This document shows, piece by piece, positions 1 to 7,762 of a DNA stretch of 64,000 bases. Where the stretch lies: contig QQVE01000059.1 of the NCBI GenBank assembly GCA_003389325.1, positions 62,001 to 126,000 of the forward strand, written 5' to 3'. A program made the position numbers and the translations under genes. The stretch comes from Planctomycetota bacterium (GTDB lineage: Bacteria > Planctomycetota > Planctomycetia > Pirellulales > PALSA-1355). A model generated the notes under the pieces. It was not told the DNA's origin and made no database searches. It was given only the letters and a program-made list of their open reading frames with translations. Numbering within the stretch: the stretch's first letter is position 1; every line of letters begins with the position of its first letter.

Positions 1-990
1 GATGCCGCCGTGCACCTGGACGCCCCGGTTGGCCACTTCGCGTGAAGCATCCGAAGCATAGGCCTTGGCGATGGCCACCGCGCGGCGTGCGTTTTCCGGC
101 TCGGCTTGCAGAGCCCAGGCAGCAAAGTAGACCGCCGAGCGCGAGCTCTCGGTCCACAGCAGCATATCGGCGCACATGTGACTCACGGCCTGAAACGAAC
201 CGATCACCTTGCCGAACTGTTGCCGCGTCTTGGCGTACTCGACCGAGTCGTCGAGAATCCACTGCATGCCGCCCAGCATGTCGGCACTGGCACATAGGGA
301 GGCCACGTCGCCGGCCCGCTCGAGCGCCGCTGCAGCCGCTTTGCCCACCGCCAGCACGTCGTCGGCCGCGACGCTCGTGTCCAGCGTCACATCGGCCAGC
401 TTCCGCGTGGCGTCGAGCGACGGTACCGGCGTGATCTGCACGCCGTCTGCCTTGGCGGGGACCGCGGCCAGCACCAGGCCCTCGGCACTGCGTGCCGCAC
501 ACACGATCACGTCGGCGGTTGCCGCGTCTAGCACGAAGGCTTTGGTGCCCGAGAGCTTGTAGCCGCCAGAAGCCGCTTCAGCCTGGAGTTGCACGTCGGA
601 CGGGTCCCAACCGCCATCGGGTTCGACCAGCGCCACGGCCCCCTTGGTTTCGCCGGTCGCCAGCGGCTCGAGATGGCTGCTCTCGGAGTTGGCCTCGGCA
701 ATCAGGGTGGCGGCCCAGACGGTTCCCAGAAAGGGCCCGGGAAAGCAGGCCCGGCCCATCTCCTCGGCCACGACGGCCAACTCGACGGTGCCCAGCCCGA
801 GCCCGCCGGCGGCCTCGTCGAGGTGAAGGCCCAGCCAGCCCTGATCGGCCACGGCCGCCCACAGCTCGGGATTGAAGGCCGTGTCGGTGGCCATCAACTC
901 GCGCACCCGCTTGGGCGGGCACTCGCGCGTGAACAAATCGCGGGCGCTCTTCTGCAACAAGCGCTGCGGTTTGGAAAGATCGAATTCCAT
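1..990 (-). CDS. acyl-CoA dehydrogenase, second of a tandem pair (3' part outside window)
   Basis: The first 330 residues are present and the C-terminus runs off the left edge. It is an FAD-dependent acyl-CoA dehydrogenase-family protein. The N-terminal helical domain reads MEFDLSKPQRLLQKSARD, the middle beta domain follows, and the last visible part (EVANRGVQVHGGI) is the typical helix of the C-terminal FAD-binding domain. The ATG at 990 has AGAGGA about 8 nt upstream. It lies 31 nt after the other acyl-CoA dehydrogenase and is the distal gene of the tetR-etfBA-Fe-S operon. Electrons from the flavin would go to EtfBA. Sequence differs clearly from the upstream paralogue, so the two may form a mixed oligomer (inference). 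Substrate is not known; the catalytic region is outside the window. Confidence 0.9.
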   Translation of the reverse strand, partial: MEFDLSKPQRLLQKSARDLFTRECPPKRVRELMATDTAFNPELWAAVADQGWLGLHLDEAAGGLGLGTVELAVVAEEMGRACFPGPFLGTVWAATLIAEANSESSHLEPLATGETKGAVALVEPDGGWDPSDVQLQAEAASGGYKLSGTKAFVLDAATADVIVCAARSAEGLVLAAVPAKADGVQITPVPSLDATRKLADVTLDTSVAADDVLAVGKAAAAALERAGDVASLCASADMLGGMQWILDDSVEYAKTRQQFGKVIGSFQAVSHMCADMLLWTESSRSAVYFAAWALQAEPENARRAVAIAKAYASDASREVANRGVQVHGGI

Positions 991-1021
991 GGAAAGGTTC
1001 CTCTGCGAGGCTTGGTTTGGT

Positions 1022-2191
1022 TCAGTACGTTCGCGGCAGGCCGAGCACGCGCTGGGCGATGATGTTGCGCTGAATCTCGCTCGTGCCGGCTTCGATCGTG
1101 TTGCCGCGCGAACGCAGGTACATGTAGGCCCAGCGGCCGTTGTCGTAGTCCGACAATTGGCCATACGGCCCGAGCACTTCCATGGCAATCTGCGCCATCC
1201 GCTGATTCAACTCGCTCCAGTACAGCTTCTGAATCGAGCCTTCGGGACCGGGCGCGCCGGTCTTGCTGAGCATGCTCAACGAGCGGGTCGTGTTGAGCCG
1301 TAGTACTTCCAGATCGACGTAGGCCTGGGCGAGCCGCTGACGGACGACAGGATCCTCGATCACCGGCCGGCCGCCGCGCTTAAGCTTGCGGGCCTGGGCG
1401 ATCATGGCGTCGAGATTCCGCTTGAACGTCACGTACAGGCCGGTCCCCAGATTGGCCCGTTCGTTGGCCAGCGCCGTGATGGCCACGCCCCAGCCTTCGT
1501 TCACCTTGCCGATGACGTACTTCGACGGCACGCGGACGTTGGTGAAAAACATCTCGTTGAAGCCCGAGTCGCCGGACATCATCTTCAAGGGGCGAACCGA
1601 GATGCCGTCGGTCTTCATGTCCACCAAAAACGACGTGATGCCTTTGTGCTTCGGGGCCGAGGGATCGGTGCGGACGATCAATAGGCACTGCTCGGCGATG
1701 TGCGCGTAGCTGGTCCAGATCTTCTGTCCGTTGATGATGAAGTCGTCGCCGTCGCGCGTGGCCTTGGTCTCCAGGCCGGCCACGTCGCTGCCCGCGTTGG
1801 GCTCGGAGAAGCCCTGGCACCAGACTTCCTCGCCGGAAAGGATCTTGGGCAGATAGCGCTTTTTCTGCTCCTCGGTGCCGACGGCAATGATCGTGGGCCC
1901 GACCAGTCCCTGGCCGATCGTGCCCATGCGTTCCGGCGCGTCGGCGATGGCCATCTCTTCCTGGAAGATGGCCTGCTCGATAAACGACGCACCGCGGCCG
2001 CCGTATTCTTTGGGCCAAGAAATGCCGGCCCAACCGCCCTCGTACAGCTTGCGCTGCCAGTCCTTGAGGTAGTCGTAGTAGGCCGTCGTGTTGTCGGCCG
2101 TCTTGACCATCTTGGGCGGCAGATTGTCCTTCAGCCAGGCCCGGAGCTGATCGCGAAACTCGAGCTCGCTGGGAGTGAGACCTAGATCCAT
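1022..2191 (-). CDS. acyl-CoA dehydrogenase (first of a tandem pair)
   Basis: A 389-residue member of the acyl-CoA dehydrogenase family, normal length. The N-terminal domain begins MDLGLTPSELEFRDQLRAWL. The FAD/substrate loop includes GFSEPNAGSDVAGLETKA, and the flavin-domain end is IEAGTSEIQRNIIAQ. In medium-chain enzymes the catalytic glutamate sits in the motif YEGTSEIQ. Here the aligned residue is alanine and a glutamate lies one place earlier, as in some steroid and branched-chain FadE-type enzymes (family knowledge). It would oxidise an acyl-CoA to the enoyl-CoA and pass electrons to EtfBA, encoded upstream in the same operon. The gap to the Fe-S oxidoreductase gene is 40 nt and to the next dehydrogenase 31 nt. 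The substrate cannot be told from sequence. Confidence 0.93.
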   Translation of the reverse strand: MDLGLTPSELEFRDQLRAWLKDNLPPKMVKTADNTTAYYDYLKDWQRKLYEGGWAGISWPKEYGGRGASFIEQAIFQEEMAIADAPERMGTIGQGLVGPTIIAVGTEEQKKRYLPKILSGEEVWCQGFSEPNAGSDVAGLETKATRDGDDFIINGQKIWTSYAHIAEQCLLIVRTDPSAPKHKGITSFLVDMKTDGISVRPLKMMSGDSGFNEMFFTNVRVPSKYVIGKVNEGWGVAITALANERANLGTGLYVTFKRNLDAMIAQARKLKRGGRPVIEDPVVRQRLAQAYVDLEVLRLNTTRSLSMLSKTGAPGPEGSIQKLYWSELNQRMAQIAMEVLGPYGQLSDYDNGRWAYMYLRSRGNTIEAGTSEIQRNIIAQRVLGLPRTY

Positions 2192-2231
2192 AGCGTGCCT
2201 TTCTGCGTGGAAAACCGGATTCGGTGTCTTG

Positions 2232-4253
2232 TCATGGGGTCGATGGCTTCGGGGACGTGGCGTGCGACGATTCCTCGACGGCCTGCCACAGCAGTTCGGC
2301 CACGTCCATCACCTCGACCTCGCGCTCGCCCTTGGTGGCGTTGATGCCGTCTTCGAGCATGGTCGTGCAAAACGGGCAGCCCACGGCCACGACATCGGCG
2401 CCGGTGGCCAAGGCCTGCCGAGCCCGCTCCTGGTTGACGCGCTGGTTGGGGGGCTCGTCCACGAAGCTCATGCCCCCGCCGCCGCCGCAACAGAACCCGT
2501 TCGAACGATTCTGTTGCATCTCGGTGGGAGCTTTGCCGGTGGCGATCTGCACGAGTTGCCGCGGCGCGTCGTACACGCCGTTGTGCCGGCCCAGGTAGCA
2601 GGGATCGTGGAACGTCACCTGGCGATCGGTCGGCAGTCGCCCGCTGAGCTTGCCCTCGGCGACGAGCTTTTCCAGGAACTCGCTGTGATGATAGACCTCG
2701 TAGCGGCCGCCCCACTCGGGATACTCGTTGGCCAGCGTATTGAAACAGTGCGGACAACTGGTCACGATCTTCTTCACGCCGTAGCGATCAAGCGTGGCCA
2801 CGTTCTCCTGCACCAGCGTCTCGAAAAGAAACTCGTTGCCGATCCGCCGGGCCGGGTCGCCGGTGCACTTTTCCTCGCGACCGAGAATGGCAAACTTCAC
2901 GCCGGCCTTTTCGAGCAACTGTGCCAGGGCGCGGACGATCTTCTGATTGCGCTCGACCAGCGCCCCGCCGCAGCCGACCCATAGCAGCACTTCGCTTTCC
3001 TTGACGTCGGCCATCGTGGCCACGTCGAGCCCCTCGGCCCAGTCAACGCGTGTAAACGAAGTGCCGCGCATCGGGTGGCCGCGCGTCTCCAGCGAGGCCA
3101 GCGCCTGCTGCATCGTGTCGGGGAACTCGGCATCCTCCATCACCAGGTAGCGCCGGGTGTCGATGATCTTGGGAAACTGCTCGATCGCAACCGGGCAGGC
3201 TTCGACGCAGGCGGCACACGTCGTGCACTGCCACATGGCCTCGCTGCTCAACGCAGGCGTGGCCCCGACAAACGACTCGGTATCGTCGCCGCCGGCGTGC
3301 ATGCGGTGCTGCAGGTCGAGAATGATGTCGCGCGGCGAAAGAATCTTGCCCACCCGATTGGCCGGGCACACGGCCGTGCAGCGTCCGCACTCGGTGCAGG
3401 CGTCGAAGTCCAGCCGGTCCTTCCAGGTGAAGCCGGCCAGGGCGTCAATGCCCAGCTTCTCGTCGTGCTCAAAATCGAGCCGCCGCAGATTTGCCCCGAC
3501 CGGAGCCAGCCGGGCGGTGTAGATGTTCAAGGTCGAATTGACCACGTGCGCCATCTTTGTGAACGGGGCCCAGGCGATCAGCCCGAACACCAACACCAGG
3601 TGGGTCCACCAGGTGAAGCGGTGTGCGGCGAGCATCGCCTCGGCGCTCATCACGCGGCTGGAGCCAAGCGCCACGAGGTTGCCGAACGGGCTCCAGGCTG
3701 CCCAAGGATCGTCGGTAGCGGCGATTCGCCAGCCTTCGACCAGAAAGCCGCTGACGAGAATTGTGAAGATCACCAGCAGGATGGCCGTGGATTCCGCGTT
3801 GTAGATCAGGTGCGGTGGGCGTACGACCCAGCGCCGCCAGCCGGCCATCAGAATTCCGATGATGGCCAGCATGCCGCAGATGTCCACAAACAGCGATTGA
3901 AAGTACAGGTAGAACCGACCGCGCATGATCGGGATGCCAAAGTCGTAGTCGAGCATCACCACCACGGTGGCGATAAACAACACGACGAAGCCCCAGAAGA
4001 TCATGGCGTGGAACGTGCCAGGGTAGGCCCGGCGCCAGGTGCGCAGTTGCAGCACGGCGTGGCGCAGTACCAGCCCCACGCGTTTCAGCGGCTGATCGAG
4101 ACGGTTCTCGCTCGATCCCTTCCGCCACAATCGGATCCGGCGGTAAAAGCCGTACACGGCCACGACCGTGGTGGGCACCAGCAGCGCATACATGATCCAC
4201 GGGTAGTGGATGTTCCACAGAACTTCGCGCGTCGCGTTGGCCGGATCGTTCAT
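2232..4253 (-). CDS. membrane-bound Fe-S ETF:quinone oxidoreductase-like protein (EMO/DUF224 family)
   Basis: A 673-residue three-part protein. Residues about 1-250 are a NarI-like membrane domain with several hydrophobic helices, expected to bind haem b. Two [4Fe-4S] motifs follow: CTECGRCTAVCPANR from about residue 286 and CTTCAACVEACPV from about 343. The C-terminal half has two cysteine-rich HdrD/CCG-type modules, ending in SNGFCCGGGGGMSFVDEP. Proteins of this make-up beside etfBA take electrons from reduced ETF and give them to (methyl)menaquinone, replacing the usual ETF-QO (established for the EMO family). The ATG overlaps the etfA stop in an ATGA of 4 nt, so translation is probably coupled to etfA. 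Its place between etfA and two acyl-CoA dehydrogenases supports the role. Confidence 0.87.
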   Translation of the reverse strand: MNDPANATREVLWNIHYPWIMYALLVPTTVVAVYGFYRRIRLWRKGSSENRLDQPLKRVGLVLRHAVLQLRTWRRAYPGTFHAMIFWGFVVLFIATVVVMLDYDFGIPIMRGRFYLYFQSLFVDICGMLAIIGILMAGWRRWVVRPPHLIYNAESTAILLVIFTILVSGFLVEGWRIAATDDPWAAWSPFGNLVALGSSRVMSAEAMLAAHRFTWWTHLVLVFGLIAWAPFTKMAHVVNSTLNIYTARLAPVGANLRRLDFEHDEKLGIDALAGFTWKDRLDFDACTECGRCTAVCPANRVGKILSPRDIILDLQHRMHAGGDDTESFVGATPALSSEAMWQCTTCAACVEACPVAIEQFPKIIDTRRYLVMEDAEFPDTMQQALASLETRGHPMRGTSFTRVDWAEGLDVATMADVKESEVLLWVGCGGALVERNQKIVRALAQLLEKAGVKFAILGREEKCTGDPARRIGNEFLFETLVQENVATLDRYGVKKIVTSCPHCFNTLANEYPEWGGRYEVYHHSEFLEKLVAEGKLSGRLPTDRQVTFHDPCYLGRHNGVYDAPRQLVQIATGKAPTEMQQNRSNGFCCGGGGGMSFVDEPPNQRVNQERARQALATGADVVAVGCPFCTTMLEDGINATKGEREVEVMDVAELLWQAVEESSHATSPKPSTP

Positions 4254-5218
4254 TTCAAAGCGCTGAGCCGCTCGCGCAGCGGGCCGACGACCTTTTGATA
4301 GTCTTCCACGATCCCGAAGCGACAGTGCTTGAAGATAGGGGCGTCTGCGTCGCGATTGATCGCGCAGATTACTTTCGCGTCGGCGATGCCCATGATGTGC
4401 TGGCTCGCGCCGGAAATGGCCACGGCCAGGTAGAGTTCCGGGGCGACCTTCTTACCGGTCTGGCCCACTTGCCACGAGGGCGGTACCCAACCGGCATCGC
4501 ACGCGGCCCGCGAAGCGGCCATTTGGGCACCCATCGTGTCGGCCAGCGTTTTGAGTTCCTCAAACGGCTCGGGCCCGCCCAATCCCCGCCCGCCGGAAAC
4601 GATAATCTGCGCGTCTTCCAGGCGCACGCCTTCTTTGGCCTCGACGTGGCGCTCGACGACTTTCACGCGTGGATCGGCCGTCACTTCGAGCGAAGCGTTC
4701 TCGACGGTTCCGGGGGATCGGCCCTCTGCGCTGGCCGGTTCAATGGCCCGGGCCCGCACCCACACCACGCCTGGCGACCGCGCCAGCGCGATCACGGCCG
4801 TCGCCTTGCCACCGTATACGCCGCGCGTCACGCGCAATTGCTCGCCTTCGGCGGCGACTTCGACCGCATCGCCAGCGGCGCTGCCGCCCAAGCGATGAGC
4901 CAGCCGGGCGGCCAGCTCCTGGCTATAGGTGTCGTTGCCCAAGAGCACCGCCTTCGGCTCGGCCTGTTTAACCAGCTCGGCCAACGCCGTGAGGCACGTT
5001 TCAGGGTTGTACTCGGCCAGGGCCGGATCGGCGGCGACGACGACCACGTCGGCCACGGCGGCGGCTCCGCTAGTGAGCGCGTCTTCGGCCGGACCCATCA
5101 CGATGGCCCGCAGCTTTCCACCCAGGCTATCGGCCAGCCGGCGTCCGGCCCCCAAAACGCCCTGTGCAGCGCGATCGAACCCGGCACTGCCCAACAAACA
5201 ACAAACGACGTCGTTCAC
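4250..5218 (-). CDS. etfA: electron transfer flavoprotein alpha subunit
   Basis: 322 residues, the usual length for EtfA. The C-terminal FAD-binding domain is clear: VSGGRGLGGPEPFEEL, then WQVGQTGKKVAPELYLAVAI and SGASQHIMGI. I place the start at the GTG at 5218 (NDVVCCLLG...) because AGAGAGG stands 8-9 nt upstream and the product then matches EtfA length; the open frame extends further upstream but with non-coding composition. With EtfB it carries electrons from acyl-CoA dehydrogenases to the membrane quinone pool. It lies 28 nt after etfB, and its stop overlaps the start of the Fe-S oxidoreductase by 4 nt. Confidence 0.94.
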   Translation of the reverse strand: MNDVVCCLLGSAGFDRAAQGVLGAGRRLADSLGGKLRAIVMGPAEDALTSGAAAVADVVVVAADPALAEYNPETCLTALAELVKQAEPKAVLLGNDTYSQELAARLAHRLGGSAAGDAVEVAAEGEQLRVTRGVYGGKATAVIALARSPGVVWVRARAIEPASAEGRSPGTVENASLEVTADPRVKVVERHVEAKEGVRLEDAQIIVSGGRGLGGPEPFEELKTLADTMGAQMAASRAACDAGWVPPSWQVGQTGKKVAPELYLAVAISGASQHIMGIADAKVICAINRDADAPIFKHCRFGIVEDYQKVVGPLRERLSALK

Positions 5219-5246
5219 GAAACAAACCTCTCTGAATCTTGCGAGC

Positions 5247-6047
5247 CTACATCGATTGGATGACTTCGGCGATGCGCCCCGCGAACGCCTCGATCTTGGC
5301 TTCCAGCGTGTCCCCCTCGACCAGTTCGCACTGCACTTCCTTTTGCGGAATGAAGAGCTCGGCAACCTGGTAATAGTCGTGTGCCGTCGCCGGGTCGATG
5401 TCCAGATCCGATAGCGGCCACTTCTCGAGCGGCTTGCGATACGATTGCATCACGTCGCGCGTCTTGGGAATCCGCGGCACGTTCTGATCGTGGTTCGTGA
5501 TCGTGAGCACCACGGGTGTGGTGACTTCCATCACTTCGTAGCCGGCGTCGGTCTGGCGCTTCACCTTCACGGTGCCTGCGGTGCTTCCGGGCTCGTACGA
5601 CTCGGCAAACGAGATGCACGGCAGACCCAACTCCTCGGCCAGCAGTCCACCTGTCTGACCCGCGCCCCAGTCGCCTGCCTCGCGGCCGACCAACACCACG
5701 TCGACGTCGCCATGCTTGCGAATGGCAGCGGCCAGCGTGCGGGCCACGAACAGCGGATCGGGATTCGAGTCGGCTTCATTGACGACCAGAATGGCCTCGT
5801 CAACACGCAGAGCCAGCGCCTTGCGCAGCACGTCTTCCGCACCGTCAGGACCGCAGGAAAGTGCTGTGATCTTGCCGCTATGCGCGTCGCGGGCCTGCAG
5901 CGCGGTTTCCAGCGCGTTCTCGCAGAAGATGTTCGTGACGAGGTTTGCCCCACCCTGCTCCGCCTCGCGCTTCTCGCTATGGACCTTGAAGTCGCGGGCC
6001 GGGATCTCGGGATCGAGAATCTGCTTCAGACAAACAACGATGTTCAT
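5247..6047 (-). CDS. etfB: electron transfer flavoprotein beta subunit
   Basis: 266 residues, within the normal EtfB range. The N-terminus MNIVVCLKQILDPEIPARDF and the region VVLVGREAGDWGAGQTGGLL are typical of the beta subunit, followed by the signature-like stretch YEVMEVTTPVVLTITNHDQN. EtfB carries the AMP/FAD-contact half of the soluble heterodimer that takes electrons from acyl-CoA dehydrogenases. It is the first metabolic gene of the operon, 22 nt downstream of the TetR regulator and 28 nt upstream of etfA. No promoter is seen between tetR and etfB, so it is probably read from the TetR-controlled promoter at 6765-6793. Confidence 0.95.
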   Translation of the reverse strand: MNIVVCLKQILDPEIPARDFKVHSEKREAEQGGANLVTNIFCENALETALQARDAHSGKITALSCGPDGAEDVLRKALALRVDEAILVVNEADSNPDPLFVARTLAAAIRKHGDVDVVLVGREAGDWGAGQTGGLLAEELGLPCISFAESYEPGSTAGTVKVKRQTDAGYEVMEVTTPVVLTITNHDQNVPRIPKTRDVMQSYRKPLEKWPLSDLDIDPATAHDYYQVAELFIPQKEVQCELVEGDTLEAKIEAFAGRIAEVIQSM

Positions 6048-6069
6048 TCCGCCCTCAGTCTTGCCGCTG

Positions 6070-6684
6070 TCAGTTTCCGTCGACGTCGTTGATCAGTCCG
6101 CCGGTGGCGATCTTGGTGATTTCTTCGATGACCTGGTCGCCCGTCAGCTTGCCGTCGGCGTGATACCACCGCGGCAACCACAGCAGCGTGCCGAACAGGC
6201 TGAACGTGGCCACCGTCGAATCGACGTCGCGCAAGCGCCCCGCGGCTCGCAGAGCCTCGAGCGTGTCGCGCACGAACTCCATGTAGACTCGCTTGCGATC
6301 GAGAATCTGCTGACGATGTTTGGGCTTGAGACCTTCGATTTCGTCGGTGAGGATGGCCACGGCCGTGTTGCCTTCGGTGAGCAGCCGGCCGTGACAGGCG
6401 ATGATGCTTTCCAGACGCTTCCGCGGATCGTCGAACTGCCGCGAGGGCTCGATGACCATCGTCTCGAGCCGCTCCATGGCGTAGTTCATGATCGCAAACA
6501 GCAGGTCCTCCTTGCTCTCGATGTAGTAATAGAGCCCCGCCTTGGTCAGGTCGACCGCCGCGGCGATGTTGCTCATCGACGTGGCATCGAACCCCTGCTC
6601 GTGGAAGATCTCCGCGGCCTTGGTGTAGATGTCGATCGTGCGATCGCTCTCGGCCGCAATCGAGGGCTTCTTGGGCGATTTCAA
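6070..6684 (-). CDS. TetR-family repressor of the acyl-CoA oxidation operon
   Basis: 204 residues from a TTG at 6684, chosen because AAGAGG (6691-6696) stands 6 nt upstream; another in-frame TTG lies at 6699 without a good ribosome site. The N-terminal helix-turn-helix of TetR regulators is clear (YTKAAEIFHEQGFDATSMSN, then AVDLTKAGLYYYIESKEDLL). The C-terminal part is a ligand-binding all-helical domain, likely for an acyl-CoA or similar effector given the neighbours (inference). It is the first gene of the operon with etfBA, the Fe-S oxidoreductase and two acyl-CoA dehydrogenases, and a near-palindrome overlaps the expected transcription start. It therefore most likely represses its own operon until substrate is present. 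Confidence 0.92.
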   Translation of the reverse strand: MKSPKKPSIAAESDRTIDIYTKAAEIFHEQGFDATSMSNIAAAVDLTKAGLYYYIESKEDLLFAIMNYAMERLETMVIEPSRQFDDPRKRLESIIACHGRLLTEGNTAVAILTDEIEGLKPKHRQQILDRKRVYMEFVRDTLEALRAAGRLRDVDSTVATFSLFGTLLWLPRWYHADGKLTGDQVIEEITKIATGGLINDVDGN

Positions 6685-6749
6685 GGCATGCCTCTTCAAG
6701 CGCGGGGATAGCGCGGCGGGACCGCGGAAACGAGGACGGGGACAATTCT

Positions 6750-6763
6750 ACCGACCGTCCGGT
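6750..6763. promoter_or_regulatory. candidate TetR operator
   Basis: ACCGACCGTCCGGT is an imperfect inverted repeat with ACCG/CGGT ends, directly downstream of the -10 box of the tetR promoter and covering the expected start point. Such ACCGACC-type palindromes are common TetR-family operators. Binding here would block the leftward operon promoter. Confidence 0.55.
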
Positions 6764-6764
6764 T

Positions 6765-6793
6765 AGTTAATCCTAGCTGAGAGCCGCAGTCAA
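6765..6793 (-). promoter_or_regulatory. sigma70-type promoter of the tetR-etfBA operon
   Basis: On the minus strand TTGACT (6788-6793) and TTAACT (6765-6770) are separated by 17 nt. The expected start is near 6757, inside the candidate operator, about 70 nt before the TTG of tetR. Confidence 0.6.
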
Positions 6794-6853
6794 GTACTGG
6801 GCAGGCCAGGCCGCGGGTTTCCCGCTTTTTTCGAGGCTCAGGCCAACGAGAGG

Positions 6854-7170
6854 GGCGAGGCAGGCTCACACGCTTGCTGAGTCAGGGAACTATCGGGCCT
6901 CGCCTGCGCATGCGAAGGCCCGACTGCAGCGGAAACAAGCTCTGGCGACATATAGAGCCCGCTGCAAGTCGGGCCTTAACGCGCTGCTCGTGTGGGGTAG
7001 CGCGTTCGCGTCACATAAGCAAGGCAAGACGCGTGCCCGCCGTGGGCCGCCGAACGTGCGATGCAAGCGTAAGTCGTGCCAGCAAGGTTGCTTCAGAATT
7101 CGCAACCCCCTCCAAGCACCGCCGGGAAACGGCAGGCGGTGCCCCAAGAAGTGTCGTCAGTCTGACGACA
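6854..7170. other. hairpin-rich gene-free element
   Basis: No open frame in 6800-7282 looks coding. The region has an unusual row of inverted repeats: GGCGAGGC 6854-6861 with 6897-6904; an 18-nt arm 6915-6932 with 6959-6977 (one bulged A) that encloses a further GCTCT/AGAGC pair; AACGCGCT 6978-6985 with 6999-7006; GGTTGC 7086-7091 with 7102-7107; GCACCGCC 7116-7123 with 7135-7142; and TGTCGTCA 7152-7159 with 7163-7170. I see no clear promoter or T-run, so the strand is open. It may be a structured RNA or a decayed element. It does not match tmRNA, RNase P RNA, SRP RNA or tRNA signatures that I know. Confidence 0.4.
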
Positions 7171-7282
7171 GCGCGTTGTCGATTCGCGTGCGCGCGGATC
7201 ATCATCGCCGGCATGGCGGTGCGATCAACGAAGAACCTCCGCCCGGGCGAACCGGCGTGATGGAATGAACGCCGTCTCGCTC

Positions 7283-7555
7283 TCAGTCGTTCTTCGTCGA
7301 CTTCGAGTCCGACGAAGCGCGTAGTTGGTCGAGCGAACGGCCGAGACGCTTGCGCTGCGACTTACTCGACGAAGACGAGGAGGAGTGCTCCAGCGCCCTG
7401 GGCGTCGCCTCGCGCAAAACGGCGGCCAACTGCGGGCTGAGTTGCTCGTCGGCGCCGGTGTCGGTGCCGAGTTGCTCAACTGCGTCGGAGAATCCCAACA
7501 ACACACTGCGCCGCACGCTGTCCCGAATCCAGCCAAATACACCTACGTTGCTCAT
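7283..7555 (-). CDS. small hypothetical protein
   Basis: About 90 residues from the ATG at 7555. It begins MSNVGVFGWIRDSVRRSVLL, then GFSDAVEQLGT, and ends in a serine-rich, highly charged tail (a run of seven serines, then KSQRKR and SKSTKND). I do not recognise a domain. The N-terminal segment reads like an amphipathic helix, possibly membrane-associated, and the tail looks disordered. Similar short proteins starting with this motif seem familiar from planctomycetes, but I cannot confirm that. The open frame continues upstream to 7741 with cysteine/arginine-rich text that looks non-coding. Upstream ribosome site is weak. It lies downstream of the PEP-CTERM gene on the same strand, with a strong hairpin between. 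Confidence 0.6.
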   Translation of the reverse strand: MSNVGVFGWIRDSVRRSVLLGFSDAVEQLGTDTGADEQLSPQLAAVLREATPRALEHSSSSSSSKSQRKRLGRSLDQLRASSDSKSTKND

Positions 7556-7707
7556 GCTGTCACCCGCGGGTTGTGCATTCCACTTGCCACGCCATTCGAG
7601 GCCGAACGCTCTGCGGTTCGGCAAAAGCGGGCAGATGGTACATCGACCAGCGGGAGTGCAAAAGGCCAGTTGGAGTTGCCTAGAGACACGGCAAGCCGCC
7701 GGCAGGC

Positions 7708-7737
7708 GCCGGGGAATGCGTGAAAGCATTCCCCGGC
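7708..7737. terminator. perfect 12-bp hairpin between two leftward genes
   Basis: GCCGGGGAATGC (7708-7719) pairs exactly with 7726-7737 around the loop GTGAAA. It sits 26 nt after the stop of the PEP-CTERM gene. There is no T-run on either side, so it may be an RNA-stabilising or weak termination structure rather than a classic terminator. Confidence 0.4.
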
Positions 7738-7762
7738 ACACAGGCCTAAGGCCAGCAGCGTA

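Noticed and set aside
3075..4298. 407-residue plus-strand open frame over the Fe-S oxidoreductase
   Set aside because: Shadow of a gene with clear iron-sulfur motifs on the minus strand.
6915..6977. Possible integron attC site
   Set aside because: The long imperfect hairpin with bulges resembles attC in shape, but the GTTRRRY/RYYYAAC ends are absent and there is no integrase or cassette.
6874..7260. 128-residue open frame in the hairpin-rich spacer
   Set aside because: Arginine/serine-rich without domain or ribosome site, and it crosses several strong hairpins.
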